Assembly (NCBI RefSeq): GCF_014646275.1
Contig: NZ_BMND01000015.1
Span: 62,001 to 126,000, forward strand
Length of the DNA stretch: 64,000 nucleotides
Reading direction: 5' to 3'
Origin: Streptomyces kronopolitis
Lineage (GTDB): Bacteria; Actinomycetota; Actinomycetes; Streptomycetales; Streptomycetaceae
Part shown: positions 17,263 through 25,843 of the stretch, one piece after another
Position numbering within the stretch: position 1 is the stretch's first letter
Layout of the letters: every line of letters starts with the position of its first letter
The notes under the pieces: generated by a model
What the model was told of the DNA's origin: nothing
Databases searched by the model: none
What the model saw: only the letters and a program-made list of their open reading frames with translations
Made by a program: the position numbers and the translations under genes

Positions 17263-18657
17263 CTATTCCGGTGCGGAGGGGTGTGCGGGGCACGTCGGCT
17301 GCTCACTCGACGGGGGCTGCGTCAGCGGGCGTTGGCGGGCCACGGCGACGGCGTGCTTTCCCGGGATGAGGGTGGCGTGCCACATTCGCTGGGCCTCCGG
17401 CTCGGGGGTGGCGGGGGTCAGCTCCACCCGTCGCAGCACTTCACGGATGATCACCTTCATCTCCATGGTGGCCAGTTGCGCGCCGACGCAGTACCGGCGG
17501 CCGCCGCCGAAGGGCAGGAAAGACTTCTGCGCCGCTTTGGCGCCCTCGCCGAGGAACCGCTCCGGCCGGAACTCCTGGGGCTCCGGATACACCTCGCTGT
17601 CTTGATGGATGAGCGAGAACATGGGGATGGCGACCCATCCGGCCGGGATCTCGTACCCACCGAGCCGCAGGGGCTTGTCCAGGAGACGCCCCGAGCCGTA
17701 TATCACCGTGCGCAGCCGCAGCACCTCCTTGACCACCGCGTCAAGGTAGCGCTCGTCCTCGCCCCGCTCCATCTCCTCCCGCAGCCGACCGAGTACCTCC
17801 GGGGAACGCATCAGCCGTTCGAACGCCCAGGACAGGCCGGTCGCGGTGGTCTCAAGTCCAGCTTCCAGCAGGGTGATCAGCTCGTCGCGGATCTCCTGGT
17901 CGCTCATCGGCCGGCCCTGTTCGTCCCGCGCCTGGAGCAGCCGTCCCAGTACATCGGTGGCTTCGCGGTCTCCCTCCTCCCTGCGCCTGGCGATCTCGCC
18001 GAAGAGGACCTTGTCCACCGCCGCACTGGCTCTCATGGTGCGGGTCGTGGGCAGGAACGGTACGCGGGTCGCCAGCGGTGACCTCTCCGCCCATGCACGC
18101 AGTCGCGCGGGCATCAGGAACAGGGCCGGTGAGCCGCTGGCCTTGGACAGCGCGAGGAGCAACGCCCGTAGCCGGGACTGCTGGTTGACGTCGCGGACCC
18201 CGAAGACCAGCCGCAGGGTGATCTCCAGCGTGATGGACTGCATGTGCTCCTGCAGCGCGAACGGCCTGCCGAGCGGCCACGTCCGGATGTCCTCCGCGGC
18301 GATCTCGGCGATCAGGTCGGGGTAGCCGGCGATGGACCGGCCGTGCAGGGTCGGGCTGAGCAGTTTGCGGTGCCGCCACCATGGCTCGCCGTCGTTGGTG
18401 AACAGCGAGAACTGCCCCAGCCACGGAACGAATCCGGCGCGCAGCGCCCCGGCCCGACTGCCGTCGCCGTCCGTGCGGTAGATCTCCGCGGCGAGTTCCG
18501 CGGTGGACACCACCACCTGGGGCGGCAGACCGAGGAGCTTCATCCGGAACACCGGACCGTGGCGCCGCCGCAGCGACTCCAAGTACCGCACGGGATCACG
18601 CAGTTGCACGGTCTGCAGGAGGGCGGGCTGCCGCGAGCCGGGAGGAAGGTGAGTCAT
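17263..18657 (-). CDS. Cytochrome P450
   Basis: A 464-residue P450: I-helix LEAGLETTATGLSWAFE (acid/Thr pair), K-helix ExxR in KEVLRLR, the PERF-type FRPERF, and the heme-thiolate loop FGGGRRYCVGAQLA. I chose ATG 18657 (MTHLPPGSRQP) because it has TGGAG eight bases upstream; the longer frame adds about 63 residues with no P450 character. It is divergent from the PEP-synthase-like operon and shares that promoter region, which holds CTAGGG boxes. Probably a tailoring hydroxylase or epoxidase for the polyketide or for the product of the adjacent operon; the substrate cannot be told from sequence. Confidence 0.94.
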   Translation of the reverse strand: MTHLPPGSRQPALLQTVQLRDPVRYLESLRRRHGPVFRMKLLGLPPQVVVSTAELAAEIYRTDGDGSRAGALRAGFVPWLGQFSLFTNDGEPWWRHRKLLSPTLHGRSIAGYPDLIAEIAAEDIRTWPLGRPFALQEHMQSITLEITLRLVFGVRDVNQQSRLRALLLALSKASGSPALFLMPARLRAWAERSPLATRVPFLPTTRTMRASAAVDKVLFGEIARRREEGDREATDVLGRLLQARDEQGRPMSDQEIRDELITLLEAGLETTATGLSWAFERLMRSPEVLGRLREEMERGEDERYLDAVVKEVLRLRTVIYGSGRLLDKPLRLGGYEIPAGWVAIPMFSLIHQDSEVYPEPQEFRPERFLGEGAKAAQKSFLPFGGGRRYCVGAQLATMEMKVIIREVLRRVELTPATPEPEAQRMWHATLIPGKHAVAVARQRPLTQPPSSEQPTCPAHPSAPE

Positions 18658-18852
18658 CGGTTTTCTCCAGTCGTCCAGCGTCTGCTCAGTTCTCCGGAGT
18701 CCGCGGGGCAGTGGCCACCGGGTGCCCGGCCCACCGGGGTTCGCCCACGGCCGGGGAGAACAAGGGCGTGGGGGCAGGAAAACCGCGCGGGAGCGTGACA
18801 GGAATCGTAACGCGGCACAGTGGGTTATCACATCGGTCCGGAACACCGATGA

Positions 18853-18868
18853 CTAGGGAAATCCATAG
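18853..18868 (+). promoter_or_regulatory. PimM-type LuxR box in the P450/operon divergent promoter
   Basis: CTAGGGAAATCCATAG matches the PAS-LuxR (PimM) consensus CTVGGGAWWTCCCBAG at 15 of 16 positions as I recall that consensus. It lies between the divergent P450 and PEP-synthase-like genes. The window's own LuxR protein is a LAL, not a PAS-LuxR, but the two subclasses share the C-terminal HTH. Confidence 0.6.
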
Positions 18869-18894
18869 CAACCAAAGGGAACCCGGGTCGGCCA

Positions 18895-18910
18895 CTAGGG
18901 GAACTCATAA
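18895..18910 (+). promoter_or_regulatory. Second CTAGGG element, weaker match
   Basis: CTAGGGGAACTCATAA begins 42 bases (four helical turns) after the stronger box and keeps the CTAGGG half. Two phased sites suggest cooperative activator binding for the rightward operon, by inference. Confidence 0.4.
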
Positions 18911-19021
18911 ACAGTGACCGCGATCTGAATCTGCATGACTTTGCGTTGTACGATCGAACATCGCCATTTCCGAGCGGGGTGCGATCACGTTCACGACGGA
19001 TGCCCGGAGGGCAGGGATCTC

Positions 19022-21781
19022 TTGCGAACCATAGTGGATGACAGTCTTCCGGATGATGCCGCGCGGAGGGCGGGCGGCAAGGGGAAGAATCTCCATGAGC
19101 TGTCCAGGAATGGGCTCGAAGTCCCCCGTTGGGCAGTCGTGGGACTCGATGTCTTCCAGGAATTCATCGCTGCGGCCGACGGGGCAGGACGCATCGAGGA
19201 GCTGCTCGCCGACATCACCCTGGACAATGTGCAGAAGATTTCCGGTCAGGTGGCCGGAATCATCGAGTCAGAGGAATTGAGCGATGCGGCCGCGTCGGTC
19301 ATCGAGGACGCGTACGCACACGTGGGGAGCTCTCGGGTCGCGGTGCGCTCCTCCGGTGCCGAGGAGGACGGCTCGGAGCTCTCCTTCGCCGGGCAGTTCG
19401 CCACCTTCCTCAACGTGTCCGGGCTCGCCGAGGTGACGGCGCACGTCAAGAGGTGCTGGGCGTCGGCGTTCTCCGAACGGTCCCTGCACTACCGGCTGCG
19501 CCACGGACTGCCGCTGCGTGGTGCGGGCCTCGCCGTTGTCGTGCAGGACATGGTGCATGCCCAGCGCAGCGGCGTGATGTTCACCGCCGACCCGGTGTCC
19601 GGGGACCGGGGACGGTATGTGATCAGTTCGGTGTACGGACTGGGCGAGGGCCTGGTCTCGGGCGCCGTCGACGCCGACACCGTGGTTCTCGACGCCGTCA
19701 CGGGCGCGGTGCGCGACACCGTGCTCGGCGACAAGCAGGAGCGATACCACTCGGACGAGGCGGGTTCCGGATATCTGGTCAGCGAAGTGCTGCCGGCCGA
19801 ACGGGAGAAGCTGTCGCTCGGGCCGAAGGACCTGGCGAAGTTGCACGAAGCCGGCGCACGTATCGCAGCGGTCTTCGACACTCCGCAGGATATCGAGTGG
19901 GCGTTCACGGGCGATGACCTGTGGATTCTCCAGGCCCGCCCCATCACCGCGCTGCCGCAAGAGGTTCGGGCGCCGGAGGCCGAGTTGGCGCCGAGCGAGA
20001 GCGGAGAGCTCCGGATCTGGGACAACGCCAACATCGTCGAAAGCTTTTCCGGAATCGTCTCACCGCTGACCTACAGCTTCGCGGCTCATGTCTACGGAAA
20101 AGTATACGACTACTACGCCCGAGGGCTCCGCGTCCCTCCCGCCGCACTGCGGGAAATGGAGGAATGGACTCCTCATATGCTCGGCTATTTCCATGGCCGG
20201 GTGTACTACAACTTGCTCAACTGGTACCGGATGGTACGGATCGCACCCCTGTACCCCCTCAACAGAAAAGTCCTGGAAATCGCGATCGGCGTCGAGGAAC
20301 CGCTCGACGAGGAAACGGCCGACTCCCTCTACCCGTACACCTTCGCGTCGTCCTTGAACCACCGGCTGTCCCGTGCGAGAACGGTGGTGGCGTTCGTGCG
20401 CCGCTTCCTCACCATGAACCGCTCGGTCGAGCGATTCATGGCGTACTTCTACGAGGCGTACCGGCAGTTCGACAACGTCGACTACGACGCCATGGAGGGC
20501 CAGGACGTCTACCGGCGTTTCCGCGCGCTGGAAAAGGACCTGCTGGAGAAGTGGGGTCCGATGCAGACCCTGGACGCGGCGATCCTGTGGTCCATCGGCG
20601 GGCTCGCCCTCCTGAACCGGCGCTGGCTGCCCGACGCCCCCGAATGGCTCACCTGGAGCGCCGCCAGCCCCGGCCCCCAGGTGGAGTCCATCGAACCCGC
20701 CCGTGCACTCGCGGCACTCGCGATCACCGTCCGGGACGATGCCGAACTGAGCCGCCTCATACGGGAAACACCGGCCGCGGACACCTACCAGGCGCTGCGC
20801 GAGGGCGGTCACACCACGTTCCTCGCGTCGGTGGACGAGTACGTCGCCGCGTACGGCTACCGCAGTCTCGACGAGCTGAAGCTCGAGGTGCCCGATCTGC
20901 GGGAGGATCCGTCCAGCCTGTTCGCCATGGTGCGCGCCACGCTGCCCGAGGTGGACGCCCACCCCGGCGAGAAGGCCGACGCCTATCTGGACGCGCACCT
21001 TCGCGGGCCCCGCCGGCTGCTTTACGACGTCGTCCGCCGCAAGGCGCAGAGCTCCTTGTACAACCGGGAGCGGCTCAGGTTCTGCCGCACCCGCGCGTTC
21101 GGCTCCGCGAAGCGGATGCTGCGCGCCATGGGGCGTGATCTCGCCCGGATGCACGCGATCGACCACTGGAGGGACGTCTTCTTCCTGCGCCTGGAGGAGC
21201 TGCGCGGTGCCTACGAGGGCACGACCGCGCACGCCGATCTGCGCGGTCTCGTGGAGCTGCGCAAGCGGCAGAGGCGCAGGGACGAGGCGTTGTCCGCGCC
21301 GTCCCGGTTCACCACTCGGGGGGCCGCCTACTGGCGGGGGAATCTGGAGCGGGCCGGCTTCGTCGAGGGCGGCCCGGCACCCACCGGGGTCCGGGAGTTG
21401 CGCGGCACCCCGTCCTGCCCCGGTGTGGTGGAGGCCCGCGCCGTCGTCACGGACACCCCCGTGGAGGCCAACGGCGGTGTGCTGGTGACCTACCGCACGG
21501 ATCCCGGCTGGGTCGCCGCGCTGCCGTCCGCTTCGGCACTCGTCATCGAGCGGGGCAGCCCGCTGACGCATGTCGCGATCGTCGCCCGTGAACTCGGCAT
21601 TCCGACCGTCGTCCAGGTCAAGGGCGCGGTCACGGAGATCGCGACCGGGATGCGGCTGAGGCTGGACGGAGGAACGGGGTCCATCACGCTCCTGGACAAC
21701 AACCCGGCCGAGGACGACGCCCCGGCCGGATCGGACCGCGCGGCCGCAACAGCGAACACGAAGGACGCGAAGAGTGAGTAA
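19022..21781 (+). CDS. PEP-synthase/rifampin-phosphotransferase-like dikinase
   Basis: About 919 residues. The N-terminal ATP-grasp (PPDK_N) part has GGKGKNLHEL near residue 15, VRSSGAEEDGSELSFAGQF near 105 and SGVMFTADPVSG near 185. A long middle region (about 330-780) is unlike ordinary PEP synthase and begins NIVESFSGIVSPLTYS, as in rifampin phosphotransferases. The C-terminal swivelling domain carries the phospho-His motif GSPLTHVAIVARELGIP near 845. Such enzymes split ATP into AMP, Pi and a His-bound phosphate that goes to an acceptor. The TTG start at 19022 is chosen for AGGGA/GGAGG upstream and family fit; the longer ATG 18935 frame lacks a ribosome binding site. It is the first gene of a long operon and could phosphorylate a pathway intermediate or give resistance. 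Confidence 0.85.
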   Translation: MRTIVDDSLPDDAARRAGGKGKNLHELSRNGLEVPRWAVVGLDVFQEFIAAADGAGRIEELLADITLDNVQKISGQVAGIIESEELSDAAASVIEDAYAHVGSSRVAVRSSGAEEDGSELSFAGQFATFLNVSGLAEVTAHVKRCWASAFSERSLHYRLRHGLPLRGAGLAVVVQDMVHAQRSGVMFTADPVSGDRGRYVISSVYGLGEGLVSGAVDADTVVLDAVTGAVRDTVLGDKQERYHSDEAGSGYLVSEVLPAEREKLSLGPKDLAKLHEAGARIAAVFDTPQDIEWAFTGDDLWILQARPITALPQEVRAPEAELAPSESGELRIWDNANIVESFSGIVSPLTYSFAAHVYGKVYDYYARGLRVPPAALREMEEWTPHMLGYFHGRVYYNLLNWYRMVRIAPLYPLNRKVLEIAIGVEEPLDEETADSLYPYTFASSLNHRLSRARTVVAFVRRFLTMNRSVERFMAYFYEAYRQFDNVDYDAMEGQDVYRRFRALEKDLLEKWGPMQTLDAAILWSIGGLALLNRRWLPDAPEWLTWSAASPGPQVESIEPARALAALAITVRDDAELSRLIRETPAADTYQALREGGHTTFLASVDEYVAAYGYRSLDELKLEVPDLREDPSSLFAMVRATLPEVDAHPGEKADAYLDAHLRGPRRLLYDVVRRKAQSSLYNRERLRFCRTRAFGSAKRMLRAMGRDLARMHAIDHWRDVFFLRLEELRGAYEGTTAHADLRGLVELRKRQRRRDEALSAPSRFTTRGAAYWRGNLERAGFVEGGPAPTGVRELRGTPSCPGVVEARAVVTDTPVEANGGVLVTYRTDPGWVAALPSASALVIERGSPLTHVAIVARELGIPTVVQVKGAVTEIATGMRLRLDGGTGSITLLDNNPAEDDAPAGSDRAAATANTKDAKSE

Positions 21782-21929
21782 TGAGGGCACCGGCCGCAGC
21801 GAGCCGATCAGAAAGACCTCCGGCGGGAGACCGCCGCATCCCTCCGTGGGGGAACAGCTGCGAGCAGGCCGCCTCGACGGCGCGCGCGTTCGTGCGACGC
21901 CCCACGTCACGACCGGGAGGCCCGTGTGA
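21774..21929 (+). CDS. Small 51-residue ORF overlapping both neighbours
   Basis: GTG at 21774 follows AAGGA by about eight bases and lies before the stop (21779-21781) of the dikinase gene; its own TGA (21927-21929) overlaps the GTG of the next gene. It fills exactly the 145-base gap in an otherwise compact operon. The peptide begins MSNEGTGRSEPIRKTSGG and ends TPHVTTGRPV: basic, rich in Gly, Arg, Pro, Ser and Thr, with no Cys, no membrane segment and no family I know. Overlap at both ends suggests real coupled translation, but it could also be leader sequence. Function unknown. Confidence 0.5.
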   Translation: MSNEGTGRSEPIRKTSGGRPPHPSVGEQLRAGRLDGARVRATPHVTTGRPV

Positions 21930-23581
21930 TCCTCAGCGAGGACTATCTGCAGAACTTGTGGGACAAGACCCTGGCGCACGTCCCGTCCGCCGCCAACTGT
22001 GCCGTGGTGCTGGAGGGTTCGATCGCCGAGGGCTTCGGCAACTCCTCGTCCGACATCGACTTCCTGCTGATCGCCGACAGCGACGCGGATCTGCCCACCA
22101 TGCCGTCGCTGTTGTTCCTGGACGGGCGACGGGTCGAGGTCAGGACCCGCTCCGTGCGGCAGGTCGCCGAGCAGTTCTCCGCGCTCACGTCGGCCACGCA
22201 CGGCGACCCGGGCACGATCCCGGAGGATCTGCTGAACCGCTGTCAGCGGCTGCTGGGCAGCTTCCCGCTGCGCCATCCGGACCTGGTGGCGAAGGTCAAG
22301 GGGCTGATGTCCTTCGACGACTTCCGGAGCACGGCGCGGGAGTGGTGGGCGCACCACGCGCGCCAGTCGCTGCGGTACGCGCTCGTCCTGCGGGAACTCG
22401 GCCAGGAAGCGGAGGCCGCGGCCTGGACCGAGGCCGGACTGCTGCAGGCCGTGAAGTCCTGGGCGGCGGGGCGGGGAGAGACCTACCTGGAGCCGAAGTG
22501 GCTGCCCATGCAGTTGGACCGCCTCGGTGCGGACCCGCTGTCCGCCCGCTTCCGGGTCCTCGCCTCGCTGGACGGGTCCGGTCTCGACCCCGCCGCGTAT
22601 GTCACCGCCGGCGCCCTGCTCTCGGCCGACCTGGGGGTGGCGGGCGCCGCGTCCGGATCCGAGCACCTCACCGTGGCCAGGGCCGACGGGGTGACCACCT
22701 GGCAGACCGGCGACCGGGTGCATGTCGTACGCGGCAGGCAGGACGTGTTCGTGCTCGGTGACCAGGCGGCGCGGGCCTGGCGTGCACTCGTCTTCGGCCG
22801 GCCCCTGGGGGCGGTGCTGAGCGCGGCGCAGGCGTCGGGAGCACCGCAGGCGGGCCGGCTGATCGCCCAGTTCCTCCGGTTCGGCCTGGTGAAGGCCGCG
22901 TGGAAGGGCGAGGGCCCGATCGTCCCCGCCCTGCCGCTCGCCGCCCCTCCGGGTGCCGTCACACCACCGCCGAGCGCCGCGCGGCCCATCGTCGCCGTGG
23001 GCGGGGCGGCGGTCGGCGGTGCGGAGGCCATCGATCTTGTGCCCGTGCCGGCACGGCGGTTCAGCGCCGCCGGTATGACCCTCGTGTGGTCCAACGTGCT
23101 CGTGGAGAACGCCCGCGAGGATCTCGTCGGCGCCCTGGACCGCGAGCAGTGGAGCGTCGCACAACTCAGCGCCCGCAGGATGCTGCGGTTCGCTCTGCGC
23201 GGGGTGCTCAGCGCGTACGGCGTCAACCCGCTGCCGCCGGACTCCGAAGTCGTCCGTGCGCTGTCCCTCCTTCCGGCGGAGGCGCACACCGAGGAGATGC
23301 GGGCGGAGGCCCGGTGCCTCGAAACGCTCACGATCGCCTCCGTCGCTGAGGGCGGCGCGGCGGTCAAGAGGCTGGACCGCTTCGTCGCACAGGTCCGGCA
23401 CGCGACGGGCGCGTACAGCTTCCCGTCCTCCTTCGACTCGTCGGACGGATGGCGGCAGACCCTGGAGCTCGGCTACGACTGGCTGCGCCTCGGCGCACAT
23501 CTCGACGCGGACCTGCCCATCGACGAGGCGAGCGATCTGCTGTCCAGCGGTGGCGCACAGCCGCATGTCGCCACCACCTGA
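21926..23581 (+). CDS. Nucleotidyltransferase-fold protein with long C-terminal region
   Basis: A 551-residue protein. Residues 25-55 hold a minimal nucleotidyltransferase signature, LEGSIAEGFGNSSSDIDFLLI, with GS and the DxD metal pair. The middle has helical WWAHHARQSLRYAL segments like the HEPN-type partners of such domains, and the C-terminal half (from about 370) has LVWSNVLVENAREDL and a second helical block. The GTG start has GGAGG five bases upstream. The family transfers NMP to small molecules, RNA or proteins, but I cannot assign a substrate. It sits directly after the dikinase and the 51-residue ORF, with an NDK-like protein two genes on, so the operon is unusually rich in phosphate- and nucleotide-transfer folds. 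Confidence 0.75.
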   Translation: MILSEDYLQNLWDKTLAHVPSAANCAVVLEGSIAEGFGNSSSDIDFLLIADSDADLPTMPSLLFLDGRRVEVRTRSVRQVAEQFSALTSATHGDPGTIPEDLLNRCQRLLGSFPLRHPDLVAKVKGLMSFDDFRSTAREWWAHHARQSLRYALVLRELGQEAEAAAWTEAGLLQAVKSWAAGRGETYLEPKWLPMQLDRLGADPLSARFRVLASLDGSGLDPAAYVTAGALLSADLGVAGAASGSEHLTVARADGVTTWQTGDRVHVVRGRQDVFVLGDQAARAWRALVFGRPLGAVLSAAQASGAPQAGRLIAQFLRFGLVKAAWKGEGPIVPALPLAAPPGAVTPPPSAARPIVAVGGAAVGGAEAIDLVPVPARRFSAAGMTLVWSNVLVENAREDLVGALDREQWSVAQLSARRMLRFALRGVLSAYGVNPLPPDSEVVRALSLLPAEAHTEEMRAEARCLETLTIASVAEGGAAVKRLDRFVAQVRHATGAYSFPSSFDSSDGWRQTLELGYDWLRLGAHLDADLPIDEASDLLSSGGAQPHVATT

Positions 23582-23678
23582 CGCCGCTGGAGGAACGTTG
23601 ACGTCCCACACCCACCCACCGTCCCCGACCGAGGACGAGGCACAGAGCCACCATGTGGACGAGAGAGAAGGCAGGTCG

Positions 23679-24833
23679 ATGACGGACAGCCTGAGGATTC
23701 TGGTGACCGGTGCGGCCGGACTGGTCGGCGCGGAGGTCACCGCCCGGCTGGCGGCGGCCGGGCATCGGGTGACCGCTCTGGTCCACCGCAACCCGGCGCT
23801 CGTACGCAATGACGGCACCCCCCTGGAGACCGGCGCCGTCACCTGCCTGTCCGGCGATGTGACCAAGCCCCGGCTCGGCCTGCCCGAGGCCACGTACCGG
23901 GAGCTGGCCGCCGGCGGGCTCGACCGGATCGTGCACTGCGCCGCGATCACCGACTTCGGCCTCCCCGACGAGATCTACCAGGCGGTCAACGTCGACGGCA
24001 CCGCCCACGTCATCGAGCTGGCCCGGGCCGGCGGCATTCCGCTCGTGCACGTGGGAACGGCCTATGTCTGCGGCGAGCGCGACGGGTCGATAGCCGAGAC
24101 GGAGCTGGACGAGGGCCAGCGGCTCGCCAACGCGTACGAGGACAGCAAGTTCCGGGCCGAGACACTGGTGCACAAGGCCCAGGGCGACGGGGTACGGGCC
24201 GCGATCGTCCGCCCCAGCATCGTCGTCGGCGACGAGCGCACCGGCGTGGTGCGCGACTACAAGAACATCTATGTCGTTCTCAGGCTGACCACCGAGGGCC
24301 GGGTCCGCTCCCTCCCCGGCCAGTACGAGGCGCGTCTCGATCTGGTACCGGTGGACTATGTGGCGGACGTCATCACGGAGGTCACCCACCGCTTCGAGGA
24401 GGCGGCGGGCCGTACCTTCCACGCGGTGGGCGCACCACTGACCCTGCGGGACTTCTCCGATGTGCTGGCCGAGTACCCCCCGTTCCAGGTGCCGCGATTC
24501 GTCCCCGCGACGAGCTTCGACGTGGCACGGCTGCCCCGGCGCGAGCGGTCCTACCACGAGCGCGTCATCACGCTGTACGAGAGCTACTTCCGTCGCCGGA
24601 TGAGTTTCGACGACGCCCACACGGCGGGTTTCACCACCCGGCGGGCACCCGGGAACGCGCAGGATTTCCTCCGTGTGCTGATCGACCACTGCCTGGAGAG
24701 CGGCTACCTGGGCCGATCGCCGGCCGACGTCACGGAGGCACCCGACCGACCGGACGCACCGGGACCGGGGGCGACCTCCGCCGGCAACGGCGCCGGCCCG
24801 GCCGGCAGCGTCAGGAACGGAGCCGGCCGATGA
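23679..24833 (+). CDS. Acyl/thioester-reductase-like SDR (NAD-dependent epimerase family)
   Basis: An extended SDR of 384 residues: ILVTGAAGLVGAEVTARL near residue 6 (dinucleotide site), IVHCAAITDF, VNVDGTAHVIELA, and the catalytic YEDSK (YxxxK) with RAETLV after it, then IVRPSIVVGD. This pattern is that of the thioester-reductase and fatty-acyl-CoA-reductase branch as well as some sugar epimerases. ATG 23679 has GAAGG about nine bases upstream; a TTG at 23598 with GGAGG would add 27 residues of low-complexity His/Ser-rich sequence and is an alternative. The stop overlaps the next ATG. A plausible job is reducing an acyl-thioester or a keto group on the operon's product; unproven. Confidence 0.8.
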   Translation: MTDSLRILVTGAAGLVGAEVTARLAAAGHRVTALVHRNPALVRNDGTPLETGAVTCLSGDVTKPRLGLPEATYRELAAGGLDRIVHCAAITDFGLPDEIYQAVNVDGTAHVIELARAGGIPLVHVGTAYVCGERDGSIAETELDEGQRLANAYEDSKFRAETLVHKAQGDGVRAAIVRPSIVVGDERTGVVRDYKNIYVVLRLTTEGRVRSLPGQYEARLDLVPVDYVADVITEVTHRFEEAAGRTFHAVGAPLTLRDFSDVLAEYPPFQVPRFVPATSFDVARLPRRERSYHERVITLYESYFRRRMSFDDAHTAGFTTRRAPGNAQDFLRVLIDHCLESGYLGRSPADVTEAPDRPDAPGPGATSAGNGAGPAGSVRNGAGR

Positions 24834-25828
24834 CCGCCGACATGACGACGACCGGCCGGCCCTTCGGCGACGACATCTCCCCGGCCCTCACCTGCGATCC
24901 GCGAAAGCGGTCCCTGTTCGGCTCGGACACCTACTTCCTGGAGAGCGTCGAACAGCTCGGCACCCTCACCGCCGACGTCGACGGCTTCCTCCACCGGCAC
25001 GCCGCGCTGCTGCTCAAGCCCGATGCCGTGGTCAGCAGGCAGATTCCGACGACGATCGACTGGCTGGCCCGCGGCGGCTTCCGGATCGTGGCCGCGGAAC
25101 GCACCCGGCTCACCCGGACCGCCGTGCGGGCGCTGTGGTACTTCCAGTGGAACCTGGCCACACCGCAGCGCCGCCGCCTCGCCGACATGTTCATGGACTC
25201 GTGCGATGCCGTGGTGCTCGTGGTGCGCCCCGAATCCGACTCGGCCGGGGCTCCGCCGGCGTCCGTCGTCATGACCGAGCGGAAGGGCCCGACCGACCCG
25301 CAGGCCCGGATCCCCGGCCAGCTCCGATACGAGATCGGCCGCTACAGCTATCTGCTCAACCTCGTCCACACCCCGGACGAACCGGCAGATGTGGCACGGG
25401 AGTTGGGCATCCACTTCGATCCGGCGCTCCGGGAGCGGGTCTACGCCTCCGCGCTGGCGGGCGACGACCGGTCCGACCGGGCACGTGAGCTGGCCGAGCA
25501 GTTGCACACCGAGGTGCCCGAGCGGGACCTCACCTTCCAGCCGGCCGCGGAACGGCTCAAGCACGCCGTGCGGCAAGGTGAGGAATCCGTGGCCCCCGGC
25601 CCCCTGCGGGACGAACTGCGCGCGGCCCGGATCGCCGCGGAGGACAAGGACGGCTACCGGCGGCTGCTGGAAGCGGTCTGGCTGGCCGGACTTCCGCTCG
25701 ACGCCTGGGACGTGGTGGTCGTCGGCACTCATGTCCTGCCGATGAAGCGCACGGGGCTGGCCCCCGTACTCGACGGGGTCAGTGTGACCGACTGGCAGCG
25801 CCACATGGCGCGGCTCTCGGCTCGCTAA
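24830..25828 (+). CDS. Nucleoside-diphosphate-kinase-like protein with C-terminal extension
   Basis: A 332-residue protein whose residues 55-200 resemble nucleoside diphosphate kinase: AALLLKPDAV at the start of the fold, RGGFRIVAAERTRLT, and NLVHTPDEPADVARELGIHF, which keeps the phospho-accepting His in an N-x2-H-x2-D setting like the NDK active site. A large insertion replaces part of the kinase core, and residues 205-332 are an added domain of unknown type. This is not a housekeeping NDK (about 137 residues). In this operon it may pass phosphate to or from a product-linked nucleotide, or may have a binding role. ATGA overlap couples it to the SDR. Confidence 0.75.
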   Translation: MTADMTTTGRPFGDDISPALTCDPRKRSLFGSDTYFLESVEQLGTLTADVDGFLHRHAALLLKPDAVVSRQIPTTIDWLARGGFRIVAAERTRLTRTAVRALWYFQWNLATPQRRRLADMFMDSCDAVVLVVRPESDSAGAPPASVVMTERKGPTDPQARIPGQLRYEIGRYSYLLNLVHTPDEPADVARELGIHFDPALRERVYASALAGDDRSDRARELAEQLHTEVPERDLTFQPAAERLKHAVRQGEESVAPGPLRDELRAARIAAEDKDGYRRLLEAVWLAGLPLDAWDVVVVGTHVLPMKRTGLAPVLDGVSVTDWQRHMARLSAR

Positions 25829-25843
25829 CAGGGAGGGAGAAGC

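Noticed and set aside
18658..18846. 63-residue N-terminal extension of the P450
   Set aside because: No P450 features, and ATG 18657 has a well-placed TGGAG.
20060..23950. 1296-codon minus-strand frame
   Set aside because: Antisense of three well-supported plus-strand genes; length reflects high GC, and no family features are seen.
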